DNA of 64,000 nucleotides, taken from contig CP091242.1 of NCBI GenBank assembly GCA_027627705.1, positions 1,455,083 to 1,519,082 on the forward strand, in the 5' to 3' direction. Within the stretch, counting starts at the first letter, position 1. Each line of letters begins with the position of its first letter. The position numbers and the translations under genes were made by a program. The DNA comes from Hyphomonadaceae bacterium BL14 (GTDB taxonomy: Bacteria > Pseudomonadota > Alphaproteobacteria > Caulobacterales > Maricaulaceae). A model generated the notes under the pieces. That model made no database searches, was not told the DNA's origin, and worked only from the letters and a program-made list of their open reading frames with translations. Positions 60,142 to 64,000 of the stretch are shown in pieces.

Positions 60142-61203
60142 TCAAGCCGCCCGCGCCGCCTCCCGCCTGATCCGGTCCGCAACCCGTTCCGCAAACGCTG
60201 CACACCCCGCCGTTCCGCCGAGATCCGCCGTCAGCGGACCAGCACGCAGCTCGGCCTCCAGTGCCGCCTCTATCGCGTCAGCCGCCTTCACCTCGCCCAG
60301 CCCGTGACGCAGGAGCAGCGCTGCGCTGGCAATGGCACCGGACGGGTTGGCCTTGTCCTGACCGGCAATGTCCGGCGCGCTGCCATGGATGGGTTCGAAC
60401 AGGCCCGGCCCGTCCGCACCGAGGCTCGCCGAGCCCAGCAAGCCAATGGAGCCGGCGATCACGGCGGCCTCGTCCGACAGGATGTCGCCGAACAGGTTTT
60501 CGGTCAGGATGACATCAAAGCGCGCCGGGTGGGTGACGAGCGCCATGGCGCATGAATCCACCAGTTGATGGTCCAGCGCCACGTCCGGATAGTCTTTCGC
60601 CACATCCTCAACCACCGCCCGCCAGAGCCGCGAGGTGGCCAGCACATTGGCCTTGTCCACGCTGGTGACCCGCCCGGAGCGCCCGCGCGCCGCCTCGAAC
60701 GCCACGCGCGCGATGCGGCTGACTTCCTCAGCTGTGTAGACGCAGGTGTCGCTGGCGCGCTCACGCCCCTCTTCGCGCGCGCCGAAATACAGCCCGCCCG
60801 TCAACTCGCGCACGATCAGCACATCCGCCCCGCGCACCCGTTCGGCGCGCAGGGGCGAGAAATCCTCAAGCCCGGGAAGCACTTTGACGGGCCGCAAATT
60901 GGCAAACAGGCCCAGCGCCTTGCGCAAACCCAGCAGCCCCGCTTCCGGCCGGACCGGACCGCCATCCCAGGCCGGGCCGCCTACCGCGCCCAGAAATACC
61001 GCATCGCTGGCTTTGGCTTTGGCGAGGGTGTCCGGCGGGAGCGGGTCGCCGCAGGCATCGATCCCGGCGCCGCCGAAGGGGGCGTCTTCAAAGGTGAGCG
61101 TCAGGCCGCACCCCTCACCGGCGGCATCCAGGCACAGACGCGCCGCCCGCGTCACTTCCGGACCGATCCCGTCGCCCGGCAGCAGCAGGATGCGCGCACT
61201 CAT
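60142..61203 (-). CDS. leuB: 3-isopropylmalate dehydrogenase
   Basis: LeuB oxidises and decarboxylates 3-isopropylmalate with NAD+, the third dedicated leucine step. The 353-residue product has LLPGDGIGPEVTRAARLCLDAA, DAVFLGAVGGPAWDG, VRELTGGLYFGAREEGRE, the substrate and metal segment VTSVDKANVLATSRLWRAVVEDVAKDYPDVALDHQLVDSCAM, NLFGDILSDEAAVIAGSIGLL and GSAPDIAGQDKANPSGAIASAALLL. Its ATG overlaps the leuD stop by 4 bases. Confidence 0.97.
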   Translation of the reverse strand: MSARILLLPGDGIGPEVTRAARLCLDAAGEGCGLTLTFEDAPFGGAGIDACGDPLPPDTLAKAKASDAVFLGAVGGPAWDGGPVRPEAGLLGLRKALGLFANLRPVKVLPGLEDFSPLRAERVRGADVLIVRELTGGLYFGAREEGRERASDTCVYTAEEVSRIARVAFEAARGRSGRVTSVDKANVLATSRLWRAVVEDVAKDYPDVALDHQLVDSCAMALVTHPARFDVILTENLFGDILSDEAAVIAGSIGLLGSASLGADGPGLFEPIHGSAPDIAGQDKANPSGAIASAALLLRHGLGEVKAADAIEAALEAELRAGPLTADLGGTAGCAAFAERVADRIRREAARAA

Positions 61204-61778
61204 GCGGCGCGCTCCGCTTCAAAGCGCGCGATATCCTCGCCCTGGGCAAGGATATAGCCCATCGGGTCCACGCCCTCGATCAGGCAGGTGCGCGCAAACG
61301 GCTCCAGCACGAAGCGGGCGGTGATGTTGCCGGCGGTGATGTTGCCTGCCGCCACATCAATGCTCATCTCCAGCCCGTCACGGTCCATCAGGGCGGCGTG
61401 GGAGGCCTCGTCGATCTCGCAGATCACCAGGCCATTCTTGAACGCGTTGGAGCGGAAAATATCCGCCGCGCGCGTCGTCACCACGGCGCGAAAGCCGAAA
61501 TCCTTCAGCGCCCAGGGCGCATGCTCGCGCGAGGACCCGCAGCCGAAATTATGCCCCGCCACCAGAATGCGCGGCTCACCGTGAGGGATGTCATTGAGCC
61601 GGTGCGCCTTCTTTGAGCCGTCCGCGTGGAAGCGCCAGTCGTGGAAGCACGCCTCGCCCAGCGCGCCACGCTCCGTCGTGGTCAGGAAGCGCGCCGGAAT
61701 GATCTGGTCAGTGTCTACATTGGCGTCCGGCAGGGTGAAGGCGGGCGCGGTGACGGTGAGGATGGGTTCATTGCGCAT
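61200..61778 (-). CDS. leuD: 3-isopropylmalate dehydratase small subunit
   Basis: LeuD is the swivel-domain subunit that completes the LeuC active site in the 2- to 3-isopropylmalate isomerisation. The 192-residue product shows [41 protein letters not shown] and [12 protein letters not shown] small in-frame repeat (ITAGN-ITA) occurs at [19 protein letters not shown]. It overlaps leuC upstream by 11 bases and leuB downstream by 4. Confidence 0.97.
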   Translation of the reverse strand: MRNEPILTVTAPAFTLPDANVDTDQIIPARFLTTTERGALGEACFHDWRFHADGSKKAHRLNDIPHGEPRILVAGHNFGCGSSREHAPWALKDFGFRAVVTTRAADIFRSNAFKNGLVICEIDEASHAALMDRDGLEMSIDVAAGNITAGNITARFVLEPFARTCLIEGVDPMGYILAQGEDIARFEAERAA

Positions 61779-63189
61779 GGGAGGCCTCCAGAATCCGGCG
61801 CGGATCGGCGATGGCGCCCGCGACCGCCGAGGCGGCGGCCGTGGCGGGGCTTGCCAGCACGGTGCGCACGCCCTGGCCCTGACGCCCGGCGAAATTGCGG
61901 TTGGAGGTGGACACGATCAGCTCGCCCGGCCGCCCGCTATCGCCATTCATGGCGATGCACATGGAACACCCCGGCTCGCGCCATTCAGCCCCGGCGGTGC
62001 GGAAGATCGCGTCCAGCCCTTCGGCTTCGGCTGCGCGCTTCACCGCTTCAGAGCCCGGCACGACCAGCATACGCACGCCCGGCTTGACGCAGCGCCCGGC
62101 CATCACAGAGGCCGCCTCGCGCAGATCGGACAGGCGCGCATTGGTGCATGAGCCGATGAAGACCGCGTCGATCTTCTCGCCCATCAGCGCCTCGCCTGGC
62201 TTGAAACCCATATAGGCCAGCGCCTCGGTCATCCTGTCAGAAGACGGTGCAGGCGGGCTCGAATCCACCGGCGCAGCCATGTCGGGGCTGTCGCCCCAGG
62301 TGATCATGGGTGCCAGGCGCGAGGCGTCGAGGCGGACTTCGGCGTCGAACACCGCGCCCGCATCGCTGCGCAGCTGCGCCCAACGCGCCTTGGCCGCCTC
62401 GAACGCGGCCCCCTTGGGTGCATGGGTGCGGCCCTGCAGATAGCGGAAGGTGGTTTCGTCCGGCGCGATCATTCCGGCGCGCGCGCCTGCCTCGATGGAC
62501 ATGTTGCACACGGTCATGCGCTCTTCCATGGACAGCGCTTCGATCGCCGGGCCGGCATATTCGATGACGTGGCCCGCCGCGCCGCCCGCGCCCAGCTCGG
62601 CGATGATCGCCAGGATCAGATCCTTTGCGCCTACGCCCACGCGCAGCTCACCGTCCACATGGACGCGCATGGTCTTGGGCTTGCGCTGCAACAGGCACTG
62701 GCTGGCGAGCACATGGCCGACTTCGGTGGTGCCGATCCCGAAAGCCAGCGCGCCGAACGCGCCATGGGTGGAGGTGTGGCTGTCACCACAGACAATGGTT
62801 TGGCCGGGCTGGGTCAGGCCCAGCTCCGGCCCGATAACGTGGACAATGCCCCGGTCCGCACTGTCCCATCCGGCGAGGCGGATGGCGTGGCGGCGGCAAT
62901 TGGCCTCCATGGTCTCCACCTGGTGGCGCGCTGCGGCACTGGCATAGATCGGCCTCGCACCGGCTGCGCGCGGCGTGGTGGGGGTGGAGTGATCCAGCGT
63001 CGCATAGGTCAGGTCGGGCCGGCGCACGCTCAAGCCCCGTGCATCCAGCTCGGCGAAGGCCTGCGGGCTGGTCACTTCATGGATCAGGTGCAGGTCCACA
63101 TAGATCAGAGCGGGCGCATCATCGCGCTCGGGCGTCACCACATGCGCGTCCCAGACCTTGTCGAACAGGGTTCTAGATGGCGACGGCAT
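61768..63189 (-). CDS. leuC: 3-isopropylmalate dehydratase large subunit
   Basis: LeuC is the 4Fe-4S aconitase-family subunit of isopropylmalate isomerase. The 473-residue product has [71 protein letters not shown], and cluster cysteines in [12 protein letters not shown] and the [13 protein letters not shown] segment. ATG 63189 follows GGAGGCC. Its first 17 bases overlap the end of ilvE and its stop overlaps leuD, so the whole set is one coupled operon. Confidence 0.97.
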   Translation of the reverse strand: MPSPSRTLFDKVWDAHVVTPERDDAPALIYVDLHLIHEVTSPQAFAELDARGLSVRRPDLTYATLDHSTPTTPRAAGARPIYASAAARHQVETMEANCRRHAIRLAGWDSADRGIVHVIGPELGLTQPGQTIVCGDSHTSTHGAFGALAFGIGTTEVGHVLASQCLLQRKPKTMRVHVDGELRVGVGAKDLILAIIAELGAGGAAGHVIEYAGPAIEALSMEERMTVCNMSIEAGARAGMIAPDETTFRYLQGRTHAPKGAAFEAAKARWAQLRSDAGAVFDAEVRLDASRLAPMITWGDSPDMAAPVDSSPPAPSSDRMTEALAYMGFKPGEALMGEKIDAVFIGSCTNARLSDLREAASVMAGRCVKPGVRMLVVPGSEAVKRAAEAEGLDAIFRTAGAEWREPGCSMCIAMNGDSGRPGELIVSTSNRNFAGRQGQGVRTVLASPATAAASAVAGAIADPRRILEASHAQ

Positions 63190-64000
63190 GGCTGGCCTCC
63201 TTGTCGGCACTGACCGAACGGACCGGCTCCAGCCAGCCCCATTCATCTTTCGTGGTTCCGTCAAACAGGCCGAAAAACCGCTCCTGGATCAGGCGCGTCA
63301 CCGGCCCTGCGCCCGCGGCGCGGGTGGTCTTGTCATCCACCGATCGGATCGGGGTCACTTCAGCGGCGGTGCCGGTGAAAAAGGCCTCGTCGCACAAGTA
63401 AAGCATCTCGCGCGGCAGGGCCTGTTCGACCACTTCAATGCCCTCTTTGCGCGCCAGCGTGATCACCGTGTCGCGGGTGATGCCCTGCAGGATGGAGCTG
63501 GCCGCCGGCGGCGTCATCAGCTTGCCGTTCTTGACCAGGAACAGGTTTTCGCCGGCCCCTTCAGACAGGCGGCCATCGACATCCAGGCCGATGCCTTCCG
63601 CGTAGCCGCGCGACTTGGCCTCGCGGGAGATGAGATAGCTCGACAGGTAATTGCCGCCGGCCTTGGCGCCGGTGGGCGCGGTGTTGGGTGCCAGCCGGTT
63701 CCAGGACGAGACCATCACGTCCACCCCGCGCGTGCGGGCTTCCTCGCCGAGGTAAGCGCCCCAGGGGAAGGCGGCGATGAATAGCTCGATGGGCGTTTCT
63801 TTCGCGGGAACGACCCCGATGGAGCCATATCCGATAAAGGCGATGGGCCGGATATAGGCCGAGTTCAGGGCGTTCCTGGCCACCAGTTCCTTGCAGGCGG
63901 TGACGATTTCGTCCTCGGAGAACGGAATGTCGACCGAGTAGATGCGCGCTGAATCAATGAGGCGGCGGATATGATCGCGCACACGGAAGCCCGCCGGCCC
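63173..64000 (-). CDS. ilvE: Branched-chain amino acid aminotransferase (5' end beyond window)
   Basis: IlvE makes the final transamination to leucine, isoleucine and valine. 275 residues are visible; the frame continues off the right edge ([28 protein letters not shown]... is still internal), so the start is outside. It has the PLP lysine in the [12 protein letters not shown] segment, then [51 protein letters not shown] and [17 protein letters not shown]. It ends inside leuC, overlapping by 17 bases. It probably leads the leuCDB operon. Confidence 0.95.
   Translation of the reverse strand, partial: GPAGFRVRDHIRRLIDSARIYSVDIPFSEDEIVTACKELVARNALNSAYIRPIAFIGYGSIGVVPAKETPIELFIAAFPWGAYLGEEARTRGVDVMVSSWNRLAPNTAPTGAKAGGNYLSSYLISREAKSRGYAEGIGLDVDGRLSEGAGENLFLVKNGKLMTPPAASSILQGITRDTVITLARKEGIEVVEQALPREMLYLCDEAFFTGTAAEVTPIRSVDDKTTRAAGAGPVTRLIQERFFGLFDGTTKDEWGWLEPVRSVSADKEASHAVAI

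Overview
The window looks like a chromosomal segment from a GC-rich alphaproteobacterium, probably of the Maricaulales/Hyphomonadaceae-Caulobacterales type. The evidence is strong G/C preference at third codon positions, an F1-ATPase zeta (DUF1476) gene next to purC-purS, a SPOR-nagZ-scpA-scpB cluster, two DUF2336 proteins, a phasin, ClpS-ClpA, and many periplasmic/outer-membrane hydrolases and beta-barrels. No rRNA, tRNA, CRISPR array, insertion sequence or prophage was recognised. The only patch that looks foreign or decayed is about 38.5-39.6 kb.

Layout: 0-1.4 kb, a truncated membrane sensor and a small TonB-type protein. 1.6-7.2 kb, a complete branched-chain 2-oxoacid dehydrogenase set (E1alpha, E1beta, E2, a small lipoprotein, E3), all on the minus strand. 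7.4-10.4 kb, recR, an esterase and a 23S/tRNA-type uridine methyltransferase. 10.6-13 kb, two secreted low-complexity glycine-zipper proteins. 13-18.5 kb, tyrS and three exported hydrolases. 18.5-20.4 kb, a tightly packed three-gene operon (unknown protein, GNAT, isochorismatase-like protein lacking two catalytic residues) divergent from a LysR regulator. 21.5-25.9 kb, quinone oxidoreductase, beta-barrel protein, TetR regulator, aminotransferase and a small membrane protein. 26-31 kb, an RND efflux pair and another barrel protein. 31-35 kb, class II aldolase, EgtB, DUF2336 and NAD kinase.

35.3-38.2 kb is the most unusual part. It holds a single-domain response regulator with an Hpt partner, facing a two-gene unit that encodes a proteasome-like Ntn hydrolase and a Pro/Ala-rich protein. 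It is followed by an AT-rich four-helix membrane gene and a collapsed chemotaxis-receptor remnant. 39.6-45.8 kb carries a JmjC/cupin protein, mccB, scpB, scpA, nagZ and a SPOR protein. 45.9-49.6 kb has F1-zeta, purC, purS, DUF2336 and a lytic transglycosylase. 49.7-57 kb has a glycine-oxidase-like enzyme, small secreted and hydrolytic genes, a FemAB-like protein, a HIT protein, a D,D-carboxypeptidase and a phasin. 57.2-59.9 kb is clpS-clpA. 60.1-64 kb is an overlapping ilvE-leuC-leuD-leuB leucine biosynthesis run that continues past the right edge.

Metabolically the window holds both ends of branched-chain amino acid metabolism: synthesis (ilvE, leuBCD) and breakdown (BCKDH, mccB). Cell-envelope upkeep (NagZ, SLT, D,D-carboxypeptidase, SPOR, FemAB-like) and protein turnover (ClpSA, S10 peptidase, isoaspartyl peptidase, proteasome-like protein) are the other themes. 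Two related ~130-bp nested inverted repeats lie in opposite orientation at 7.4 and 60.0 kb.
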